A stretch of DNA of 64,000 bases from Sophora flavescens (Eukaryota; Streptophyta; Magnoliopsida; Fabales; Fabaceae). How positions within the stretch are numbered: position 1 is the first letter of the stretch; each line of letters begins with the position of its first letter. The notes beneath the pieces are model-generated. The model was given only the letters and a program-made list of their open reading frames with translations, made no database searches and had not been told where the DNA came from. This document shows, one piece after another, positions 54,771 to 64,000 of this stretch. The DNA lies in assembly GCA_030762895.1 (NCBI GenBank), contig CM061065.1, positions 67,874,200 to 67,938,199 of the forward strand, given 5' to 3'. Position numbers and translations under genes: made by a program.

Positions 54771-55991
54771 CTATTCATTAGAGTAGTTATCATCTTCTAC
54801 TGATGCTGCAGCAAAATCAGTATGGTTCTTCAGAAATTGCTGTTGCACCAGTTCATCAAATGTCTGAATAAGAGAGCATTCCTCCATGCCTTCATCTGGG
54901 TACTTGAGGGCATTTAAGACATTATATGTAACTTGCTGATCATTAACCCTCATAATGAGTTCTCCCTTTTGCACATCAATCAAGGTCTTCCTTGTTGCCA
55001 AAATTGGTCTCCCTAGAATAATGGGGACTTCCCTATCCGCTTCAAAATCCAGGATGATGAAATCCACAGGGAATACAAATTTGTCCACCTTGATCAATAC
55101 ATCTTCAATTTTACCCTCTGGATAGGCAATGGATCTGTCAGCCAACTGAAGTGTAATAGAAGTAGGCCTAGCTTCCCCAATTCCAAGCTTCTTGAAAATG
55201 GACATGGGCATGAGGTTAATGCTTGATCCTAAATCACATAGAGCTTTACCACAGTAAGTATCTCCAATGGAACAGGGTATAGTGAAGCTTCCAGGATCTT
55301 TCATTTTCCTTGGCACTTTATTCTGCAGCATCATACTACATTCTTCAGTCATAGCTACAGTTTCAAATTCTCCCAATCTTCTCTTCTTAGTGAGCACATC
55401 TTTCATGAACTTTGTGTAATTGGGCATCTGTTGCAAGGCTTCTACCAAATCTATGTTAATATGAAGCTGCTTCAGTACATCCATGAACTTGTTGAAGTGT
55501 TTTTCTTGACGAGCTTTCTTCAATCTCTTAGGAAAAGGTGGTCGAGGCCTTTCTGGAATCAGTTTGGGCACAGCAAGGTGTGTTGCAGCATCAGGCACCT
55601 TCTCAACTACTGCAGGTTGTTCTGTTGTTGCATCTTCTTTAGATTTTTCCTTCTCAGATTCTGAATTATCCACCTTCTGTTTCTTCTTTGGTTCTGCAAC
55701 TTCTACATCTTTACCACTTCTCAAATGGATTACCTTGCACTGCTTTTTTCCTCCTCCAGAATTTGAGGCTTCAGGATCTTCAGTAGAAGCAGGTAATGTG
55801 CCAACTTGCCTTGTATTGATTGCATTGGCCAGTTGTCCCACTTGAGTCTCTAAGTTTCTCATTCCAGCCTTGGTTTCTATCATGAATGCTTTCAATACAG
55901 CTTCTAAGGATGAATATGGAATTTTATGCCGCACTTGGGGTTGCTGCTGCCTAGTATGCCATTGCTGATTGTAACCAGGAGGTGGATTCAA
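54771..55991 (-). pseudogene. Athila-like gag C-terminus and protease
   Basis: 406 codons open. Residues about 20-60 are the spacer after the zinc knuckle (LE..LKAFM.ETKA..RNLE.QVGQLA). A Lys-rich hydrophilic part follows, then about 225-360 is the protease: CDLGSSINLMP (DLG where DSG/DTG is usual, as is common in Athila), and the PIILGRPIL..R...D end. The sequence just upstream (56,000-56,190) holds a degraded zinc knuckle. Confidence 0.8.
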
Positions 55992-55999
55992 TGTGTTAC

Positions 56000-57180
56000 T
56001 GTAATTGGAATACCTCAGGCTTGGATGTTGAGATTACTGCCAACCTGTGTTGCCAAATGAACTATTGCCTCTGTAATTATTGTTTCCCACATAGTTGACT
56101 GCAGCAGGGTTTGCAGAGCAATTCTCAAACAAATTATCTCCTCTACAATACACACATGATATGGCATCTGCCTTGTAGATTTTTTCATTCACCATTTATT
56201 CAGTCATTATTGGTGGTACAGATGAATTTCCTTGATTTGCCATGTACAATCCCCAAACCATATTAGTTAAGGAAGTCATTTGAGCTGATAGTGCAGACAC
56301 TTCATTCACTTCATATGCTCCTGCTGCAGCATTGGTTTTCCCATAAACTTGTCTTGCTGTTGGCCACTGATAACTGTTAGCTGCTATCCCTTCTATCAGA
56401 GCATGAGCTTCATTGTAGGATTTGGTGAGAAGACTGCCTCCAACTGAGGCATCCAGCATTATTCTTGAACTAGGTGAAACACCATTATAGAAGTGTTCCA
56501 TCTGAATACAGAATGGAATGCCATGGTGGGGGCACTTCTTAATCAGTTGCTTAAATCTCTCACATGCTTCAAATAGTGGTTCATCATCATGCTGCCTAAA
56601 AGAAGTGATGTCAGTTCTCATTTTTGCATTCATAGTTGGTGGAAAGAACTTGGTTAAGAACTTTTCAGCAAGTTTGTTCCAAGTATCAATTGAGTTTGCA
56701 TCCAAAGAATTCAACTAGTTCTTAGCCTTTCCCCCAAAAAGAATGGAAATAGTCTCAGTCTGAATGCATCATCAGTGACTCCTGGGATCATGAAGTTGCT
56801 TGCTACATCCAGAAACTGCTTCAAACGCAAATGAGGGTCCTTTGTTGCAGCTCCATTAAATTTTCCAATTGTTTGCAACATTTGGGACATCACTGGCTTG
56901 TACTCAAACAGGGGTGCAGTGATGGGATTCCTCATTATCCCAGTGTTCGTAGCTTCAGGGTCAAACACAGCATACCCTCTGATAGCACAGTTTCTGTCAT
57001 TGGCCATAGCCATGCTATCTTGTGGCACTTCTTCAGCCATTTCCGAAACAGCAGGGGACAATGATTCCGCAAAATCTGGTGTGGAGTTGGTTGGAGTGTT
57101 CAGCACCAACTCGGGTAAAGGCTGAGATGCTTGGCCTCTTCTAAGCCTTCTGAATGTTCTTTTTATCTCTGATCAACTCT
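56000..57180 (-). pseudogene. Athila-like gag, full unit
   Basis: Frames 56,711-57,109 and 56,196-56,714 cover the same coat domain as the fragment at 45,776-46,575, and continue past its end (SYNEAHALIEGIAANSYQWP, typical of Athila gag). A frameshift lies near 56,712-56,735 and another near 57,165. A CX2C knuckle relic (CVYCRGDNLFENC) lies at about 56,120-56,160. Confidence 0.85.
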
Positions 57181-57310
57181 GTAATCAGGTCACAAGGACC
57201 TGTGCATATAGTTTCAGTAGCATGTGCTACAACAAATTACCCTGAGTGTTAGAACCTCTAACTATAGAACTAATAATCTAAAAACAGAATTATAACACCA
57301 TTAAAAATCA

Positions 57311-57325
57311 CCGGCAATGGCGCCA
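57311..57325 (-). other. tRNA-Asp primer binding site, full unit
   Basis: On the minus strand TGGCGCCATTGCCGG lies six bases after the LTR end; it matches the other primer site at 46,643-46,657 except for two bases. Confidence 0.75.
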
Positions 57326-57331
57326 GAAACT

Positions 57332-58319
57332 TGTTGCCTTAAAAATAGATGTCTTTAAGGTTGTGCAAGTATACACAAATGCCTCAAGTAATATAGAACT
57401 TAAGTTCAGATATCGTTCCCACAGGGATTATAATGATGCAATAAACTCCAAATTAGATTATATATTCTAAAAGTTAATATTAGTAACCAAAATTATAATA
57501 TGCGTGTAACGAAAAGTAAATAAGGCTATGTGTTAAAAACAAAGAATAAACAAGCTAACAGAGAAATGATTTGATGAATCGGATGAGAAGAGTAGCTCTA
57601 GGTATGCTGCAGCATAAATCCTGTTTAGCCTTTATCATGCTCTGACTATGCTCTAGAATCTAACTCCAGGAAATTAAAGTTTGTTTTCCAACATTACAGG
57701 GTTAGGTTCATCAACTTTATCTATTCCTAGATTCAGCATTACAATGGTTGAAAAACGAAAAGAAACGCAGCAGTAGCAGCAGCTGGAAGAGATGAGCGCA
57801 ACCTCTAAGGACAGATTAATTGTGTAATAAAATTCAAGTGTGTGAAACTAGGGTTTCCTTAAATGCCTTTATAGTACTCTACTCTCTTTCATCCTCTTTT
57901 GGGTCAATATAAAAGTAATAATAAAATAACCCTAGCCCAATTCCTTAAAAAGTGGGTCATCAGATCCTAGGCGCGTGGGATTCCTTTAAAGGGACAGTGT
58001 CAGCGCCTGGAGGAGAGATAAAGGTGTCCTTGTCAGCTTTGTCCTTTAGTGCAGAGCTACTGGAGATGATTCATGCTGCATCGTCCATTAGCTTATTCCC
58101 CAGAGCTTCAGCCATGCTCCAACAAAGGTACTGCATATGCAGACACAGAATTTTCAGACATTGATAGAGCAAATCAAAAGCAAATGACTGTTATTCACAA
58201 AACTTAACACAAATATTTACAAACTAAGATTTTCTAACAAAAGCAAGGCACAAAACCTCAAAGATAGCAAAAAGTCATAGTAAAAAGGATCTATATAACT
58301 ACTCATTCATAGAGCTATA
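57332..58319 (-). repeat. Right (5') LTR of the Athila-like array, with an internal deletion
   Basis: 988 bp. Compared with the middle LTR it lacks about 345 bp at 57,736. The outer end reads TATAGCTC in place of TGATAACTC, so its first bases have changed. It is followed by GGTAG, the target duplication. Confidence 0.88.
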
Positions 58320-58324
58320 GGTAG

Positions 58325-59411
58325 GCTAGTCGTGGGTTAGTTGCTAGTCATTTTATTATGAAGTTGAAGCTTCTGACCCATTTTGTTGGTCGTCTAACAA
58401 TTCATCATTCTTGACCGGTACTGAACCACCTGAGTCTTTAAGATCTAAGTCTGCAAAAGCTTCATCTAGCTCTGATAATTTCTTATCAGGCTGTTTGTCA
58501 TCAAATCTAACATGTATATTTTCTTTTACAATTAATGTTCTAGTGTTGTAGACTCTAAACCCTTTAGACGACTCAGAGTATCCCAACAGAATTCTATTAT
58601 CTACTTTAGCATCAAATTTACCAAGTTGATCTTTAGTATTCAATATAAACCATTTCCAACCAAAAGGATGAAAGTAAGATATGTTGGGTTTTCATCCCTT
58701 CCACAATTCATAAGGGGTCTTATTCAAGAGTGGTCTAATGTATATTTTGTTCTGAATGTAGTAGGTAGTGTTAACAGCTTCAACCCAGAAGTATCTAGGG
58801 ACAGAGTTGTCATTGAGCATTGTTCTAGCTATCTCTTGAAGAGATCGTTTCTTTCCCTCTACCACACCATTTTGCTGTGGTGTTCTAGGTATTGAGAAGT
58901 TGTGAAAGATACCACTTTCTTAATAGAACCTTTCAAATAGCTCATTTTCGAACTCTCCCCCATGGTCACTTCTGATTGAAGTGATGCACATGCCTTTTTC
59001 ATTCTGTATACGTTTGCAGAATATAGAGAAGACCTTTAATGACTCACCCTTATGGGCTAAGAACATAACTCATATCCATCTAGTGTAGTCATCTACTATG
59101 ACTAGACCATACTTCTTTCCACCAACTGAACCAGTCCTTGTTAGACCAAAGAGATCAAGGTGTAGCAGCTCTAGTGACATATGATACTAACAAGGTTCTT
59201 GAATTCAAAAGAACTTTTGACTTGTTTACCCTTTTGACATGCATCATAGAGAGCATCCGATTTGTACTTAAGGTTTGGTAACCCTCTTACGAGGTTATGC
59301 TTATTCAGCTTTGAGATTAACCTCAAGCTTGCATGACCTAACCTTTTGTGCCAAATCCATCACTTATCTTCGATGGATACTAGACATGATACACTTTGAT
59401 TTGTACTGTTT
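58325..59411 (-). pseudogene. SIRE-like copia integrase/pol remnant
   Basis: On the minus strand, pieces of copia integrase and the integrase-RT linker: a WHKRLGHAS-type zinc region near 59,330, an EIARTML and YFWVEAVNT segment near 58,770-58,850, then the open frame 58,356-58,643 (GKFDAKVDNRILLGYSESSKGFRVYN, acidic linker). Frames change several times. The RT and 3' LTR are missing: at about 58,325-58,345 similarity ends, next to the Athila target site. Confidence 0.75.
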
Positions 59412-60429
59412 TTAAAGCCGGACCCGCTATTGAGCCGATGAAGGCACTGGTTCAAGGTTCAATGGTCCAATCATCGTTGAACCGGTAACAATTAAATAAT
59501 GTTTTAATTTTTTTAATATAATATATTAAGTAATATTAACATAATTATAAATTCTCACAATTTCCTAAAAATATAAATATTTTTTGCATTTTATGTTAAT
59601 AAATTTACTAGAATAATTTGTATTTTGAGTTATTTGTTTTTTTTTCTTGTTTCTTGAGCATAAATCCAGAAAAATTCCGAAATCTCTCATTTGAGAACGT
59701 TCTTTCCTTATTGGAATGAAGAATTAGCGAAGGTTAGATGCAAGTTGGAACAAGGTTTAATGCAAACATGGGAACAAAAAGTGACTACACCAAAAAAAAA
59801 TGATAATAATTCAAATTTCTAAACTGGGCGGTTCTGATTATGAAATGTAGAATTGAAGTTTTTTTACTTGAAGCCTTTGATTTGGTAATTTTCATACTTA
59901 TTGGCAAAAAGTCCACTTTGGGCCCATATGCGTTAAAAATCAAGAAAAGGAAAGAATATGGGTTGGACCTGGACCAACCCGTTTCTGGAAACATAAAGGG
60001 TGCACATTGTAACACTAGTTTCATAGCCGTTGCTCCTCCATCTCAGTTCTCATTCCTCTTTCTTCTTCCTGCTGCCCCTCCCTTCTCAGACTCTCACTCT
60101 TCCTTTGCTTTCTTCCTTCATGGTCGTTGTCCTCGGGATCTTATCTACTTTCTATCTCCCTGTCATCTTTGTAACTCATACCATTTCAAGTCAAAGAAGG
60201 TTGAAGATACAAGAAACAACTACTAGTCGTCGGATTCAAGAAGCAAAATGCACGGTTTCAGAGCAAAACACGAACCGCCGAGAACCGGTGAACCACCGGG
60301 TTTTCCCGATTTGTACCGGTTCGATAGTTTTTAGTCTGGTTCATCTATATACTGGTTATACGGGCTATCCGGACCAGAAGGCAAGCCGGTTCCCGATCCA
60401 ACGGGTTGAACCGGTCGGTCCGGTTTTAA
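59412..60429. mobile_element. GC-ended non-autonomous DNA element (~1.0 kb) inside copia
   Basis: The ends TTAAAGCCGGACC (59,412-59,424) and GGTCCGGTTTTAA (60,417-60,429) are inverted with one mismatch. Both sides have further GGTTCAA/GAACCGG blocks. The interior (59,500-60,200) is unrelated and A+T-rich and shows no transposase. It splits a copia frame between the protease and integrase regions. A clean target duplication was not found. The terminal style resembles hAT-type MITEs of plants, but that is a guess. Confidence 0.7.
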
Positions 60430-61685
60430 CAAACATGCTTATTTGAGATGTCCTCCAAGTCAATCTTTTACAGATTATTCTGCCTCTTTGCAGTGAACAG
60501 GATAGATCCATCATTTTGCTTGACACTACATATATTTTTGTCAAAAGAAACAACATACCCACTATCACATAGTTGACTTATGCTTAGCAAGTTGTGTTTT
60601 AAACCTTCAACTAAAGAACATTATCTATAGAGGGAAAATGATGTTTACCAATCTTACCAATCCCTATGATTTTTCCTTTTTTTTATTACCACAAAAGGTA
60701 ACCCAGTCACCATCTTTATGTTTGAGGTCTTGGAACATAAACCTTTCTCCCGTCATGTGACGTGAGCACCCACTATCCAAGTACCAAGATGGGTGTTTCC
60801 TTCCTGTTGTTAAGCAAGTTTGCAACAGGTATGATCATATTCTTAGGTACCCATATTGACTAAGGTCCTTTCTTGTTAGTGGTTACTGGACTTGCGTGCT
60901 TAATATTTTTATTATGAATGCATTTTGATGTGAGATGACTATTCTTTCCACAAACTTTGCAATATGCATTAGACGAGTGAGATTTCATCACTTTGTGTTG
61001 TGCATGTGACCTTGATACTTTATGAGATGCATCATGCTTCTCCTTGTCATATCATAGACCAGACTTCTCATGAGGTGACCTCGAGTACCTCAGTCTCAAG
61101 TTTAACTTTTCAAAGCCTCCAACAAACTTAGACAGACTTTCTGTCAAATATGTCACATCTTGTTTCATTTTTTCAACCTCACAAGAGACTTCAGGCTCAA
61201 TTGTGAGTTTGTCGGTTAGACTGTCATTTTCAGATTTTAGCTTCTTGTTTTCATCAGCAAGTGCTTGTTTTTCAATGCAGACTCTATCATGTTCTCTTGT
61301 TAACTTAGAAAACTTCTTTCTAAGACTTTTATATTCATGTGACTGAATGGACGAGTTACTTAGAATCTCATCAAATGCTTCTTGTAAAATAAACTAGTCA
61401 GATTTTCTTACCTTAGCATCTGCATAGTCTTCATCTGAAGAGGTGTTGGCCATGAGACAAATGTTTGCCTCTTCTCCAGCTCCTTCTTCCTCATCGGATG
61501 AGGATAGATCCAAATCCTCATATGTTGCCATCAGACCTTTCTTTTTTTTAAAGAATTTCTTTTTGTCCTTTAGTTCTAGGCAGTCTGCTTTGAAATGACC
61601 ATGTTTTTTGCACTCGAAACACAAAGGTGGACCTTTGTCTTTTGATTCAGGCTTGTCCTTGGAGAACTTCTGGTTGAACTGCTTT
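60430..61685 (-). pseudogene. SIRE-like copia gag end and protease remnant
   Basis: On the minus strand: a CCHC knuckle (CFECKKHGHFKADC), a KKKFFKKKKGLMATYEDLD stretch, and an acidic tail with EEANICLMANTSSDED (61,394-61,685), then a coiled-coil spacer in broken frames (61,080-61,390), and the protease/RT-linker region around 60,450-60,780 (SRHMTG-like, then FCG.KKGKIIGIG and the LLSISQLCD block). It is homologous in layout to the gag at 10,797-11,880, though a different copy. It is cut at 61,685 by the gypsy LTR and at 60,429 by the MITE. Confidence 0.75.
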
Positions 61686-64000
61686 TGTAACACCCTTCTC
61701 GGACACTAATTGTCTTTGACACTTTATATGACCAAGCGGAAAATAAATATTATCGGAAAATGGTTTTCTCTTTTTTATCTTTTGTTTTCACAAATAGTAA
61801 AGTAAACACAATTGAGTATTACATCATCGTTTTCAAAATAATACTCCCATAAATAAAAGTCAGAACCTCCAAGAGGTAAAAGTCATAACCAAGGGCAAAC
61901 CATAAAAATGGTGGAAATACAATCGGCAAGAAAATATAACACAACTGAAAATAAATATAATAATATTGGAGACGCAGCTCCACTAAAATACTAGCCCTAG
62001 ATACAAGGACTCATCATATTGGCCTACACAAAACAATGACGAGGCGTTGTCCTCGTCTTCCGAGGTGGATTTCTCGGGAAGACTACAAAAGCATCATTAC
62101 TGCAACTACCGAGGATGATACGTCGTCATACTGTAAGTGTATGTCTCACTTCTCCTCTATACCGGCCACTGGGGAATATGTCCATGTGTTCGGATCCTGT
62201 AACGCTCAAGTTGGACCCGACGGTAAGATAATGTTGTCATTGTCTTCGCAAAACATAAAAGGAACCATAACAGACAACACCGAAATGAGGTAAGATCCCC
62301 ATTATCATACAACATATGTCGGACATGTGAAGGTACGACACATATATAGAGACACATGTATATATACCAAGTACAAATATCACTAAGGCATGTCAAGATA
62401 TAAAAGTATGTTCACAATCATTGATAAACATCCAAAGGACAAAGTCATCCTAGATAAGAGACATCTAGTACTCGAGGAAGACTAAGACCCCTACACCATT
62501 GTGCTTATAGAACGTTCAGAAGAAGTGGTTAGAGCTCATGTTTCACAACTACCAATATTAGGCATGTTTTGCATTCAATAGTAACAGCTACACTGTGGTA
62601 CTATAACTGATTGTGAAACACTCTCGATAACCTGGACCGGCTAACGTCTAGTCGTAGATGTCAGTGTATTGCATGGAATGCCACGACTAAGAAGAATCAC
62701 CAACTGGTCATCCGTGACCTTCCTACCCTGACCATCCCCAAGACCATTTATGATCGTCACTAGCACGTCTTCATGCGTACAAACATGTAAGCTCGACTTC
62801 CTAGGCACAAAGGCCTTACGAAACATAGTATCAACTATGTGCTTTGGCAATAATGCCGATGCATTTAACTTTGTCTATCCACCGGATAAACCTCATGATT
62901 CAGCAAGAATCCAATCGCTGTGCTTTTCAGATGCTTGATGTACTCGGGTCCAACGAGCTAAAGTTCTACCATAATTATTTCATGTTTGTGTAAATATGTG
63001 TTATGGTTCTCATTTCCAAACCCTAAGTATATTATGGAGGTCGGACCAAGGGTCCAACAATAGTTATCTTTACACATTTCTATATCGAGCCTTTTGCTTG
63101 GCTTATAAGTAAACAAAATGTCATCTTTATTCCATTAAATCTTATGGAGTTACGGATGTAAAATCATCCATACTTTATGGCATATGGTCTTGTTTCACCA
63201 TGGGCCATAATTAATTAAATCCTTGTCTTTTCTCTAAGTCACTTTGACTTAGATCTTACGGTTTTGTTTTGAAAGAAAATTCCTGGAGACTAAATTCTTT
63301 TTGTCTAAAGCCAAAACCTTTATACCAAAGTTAAAACATTTTGGAATAGATTTAAGGTATGGGTACAATGGTACCAAATCATTCAAAGTAAACTTTAGGA
63401 AAACACTTGAAAGATTTATAAACGGTTTTTCCTCTTTTTACCCGATTTTGGGTCTAAGGCTCAATACTTCCAAAATATGATTATTTTGGTCAAATACATT
63501 ATTCCTGTAGGTTCTAATACTCATTGTAAGTCATTAAAACACTGAGTTTTGATTCTTGACCACTTCTTATACAAAACCCTAATTTGCTGGCTGAAAGCCT
63601 CTAAGCTTAGAAATCGGGTAATTCCTTTTCATTAACTCTTTAACCCTAAAGGTCCATGACTAGTTTTGGAGTTTTAGATCACTTAGATTAATATTAAAAA
63701 CATTCTCAAACCCTCATTTACTGTCTTGGCCGAATTATACACCATTTTCTCATTTTACAAGTTTAAACTCATGAAAACTCATTTTGTTTGTCCACTAGAA
63801 CATGATTTAATTCCTTTATGACCTAAACATGGATCAAAACCATTTTGGAACCATTTGAACAATACTTGGAAGCTTTGTCTACCTCAAAATAAGTTTTGGA
63901 AACTATCATTTTCTTCTTGGTTTCATTAGTCATTAAAGTCCATGATTAAGCATAGAATCACTTATGTTTTAAAGTTGAAGTTGTTCATCCTCCAAACCAT
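61686..64000 (-). repeat. LTR of another gypsy element, running past the window end
   Basis: It begins TGTAACACC right after a broken copia gag codon. The start and the order of features after it resemble the Tekay-like LTR at 7,790 (which begins TGAGACACC), so this is probably the 3' LTR of a minus-strand gypsy element lying to the right. If so it is at least 2.3 kb. GCTTT (61,681-61,685) would be the target duplication. Short open frames in it are not genes. Direct similarity to the first LTR is weak. Confidence 0.65.

Larger units (their letters stand above)
45433..58324 (-). mobile_element. Athila-like Ty3/gypsy tandem array with three LTRs
   Basis: Reading the minus strand from the right: LTR (57,332-58,319), tRNA-Asp primer site, gag, protease, RT, RNase H, integrase, env-position ORF, polypurine tract, LTR (46,664-47,994), a second tRNA-Asp primer site, gag, and a third partial LTR (45,438 to about 45,775). 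The whole is bracketed by GGTAG (45,433-45,437 and 58,320-58,324). The primer type, the long 3' region and the extra ORF after integrase match Athila elements as I know them. Many stops break the genes. Confidence 0.9.

Noticed and set aside
59840..60446. Overlapping 128- and 138-residue plus-strand frames
   Set aside because: They lie inside the non-autonomous GC-ended element. There is no transposase motif and composition is low in complexity.

Overview
The window is nuclear DNA from a flowering plant. The evidence is an A+T-rich background, spliceosomal introns, several families of plant LTR retrotransposons, LINE/SINE/MITE debris, and one plant leucine-rich-repeat receptor kinase gene. 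It is most likely a eudicot. A legume is possible from the MITE style, but the sequence alone does not settle this. There is one apparently functional host gene in 64 kb; nearly everything else is mobile or viral DNA.

Layout, left to right. 1-10,796: a Ty3/gypsy (Tekay/Del-like, chromodomain type) element on the minus strand, inserted in an older SIRE-like Ty1/copia element (10,797-13,370) whose gag it splits. 14,290-15,467: a 5'-truncated LINE tail. 15,468-21,826: A+T-rich DNA holding a clean solo LTR (16,940-17,791 with matching 5-bp duplications), a small perfect-TIR MITE, two foldback repeats and an (AT)n tract. 21,826-27,298: a fairly young Ty1/copia element with both LTRs and only a few frame breaks. 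27,690-28,280: a degraded GC-rich repeat and a tRNA-type SINE head. 29,182-33,507: the LRR receptor kinase gene, two exons, non-RD kinase, with promoter and polyadenylation signals. 35,260-35,786: a MITE.

About 35,850-43,900 is a nearly complete but broken endogenous pararetrovirus (Caulimoviridae). It carries movement protein, small ORFs, coat protein, protease/reverse transcriptase/RNase H, a transactivator-type ORF VI, an as-1/TATA promoter with poly(A) signal, and a tRNA-Met primer site. The primer site lies after the movement-protein gene and three small ORFs, not next to the promoter, which I associate with soymovirus-like genomes. A second MITE of the same style (43,939-44,467, exact 9-bp duplication) sits just beyond its right end.

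From 45,438 to 58,319 is an Athila-like gypsy array on the minus strand. It has three LTRs, two tRNA-Asp primer sites, one nearly full and one gutted internal region, and a single GGTAG duplication bracketing the whole. From 58,325 to 61,685 is a SIRE-like copia remnant split by a 1-kb GC-rich MITE. From 61,686 to the end is the LTR of another gypsy element that continues past the window.

The host gene acts on its own, as a probable cell-surface immune receptor of subfamily XII. The other elements tell a history of nested insertion, unequal recombination and decay rather than a pathway. All retroelement and viral reading frames show breaks somewhere, except a few short or single viral ORFs (reverse transcriptase/RNase H and ORF VI) that remain open.
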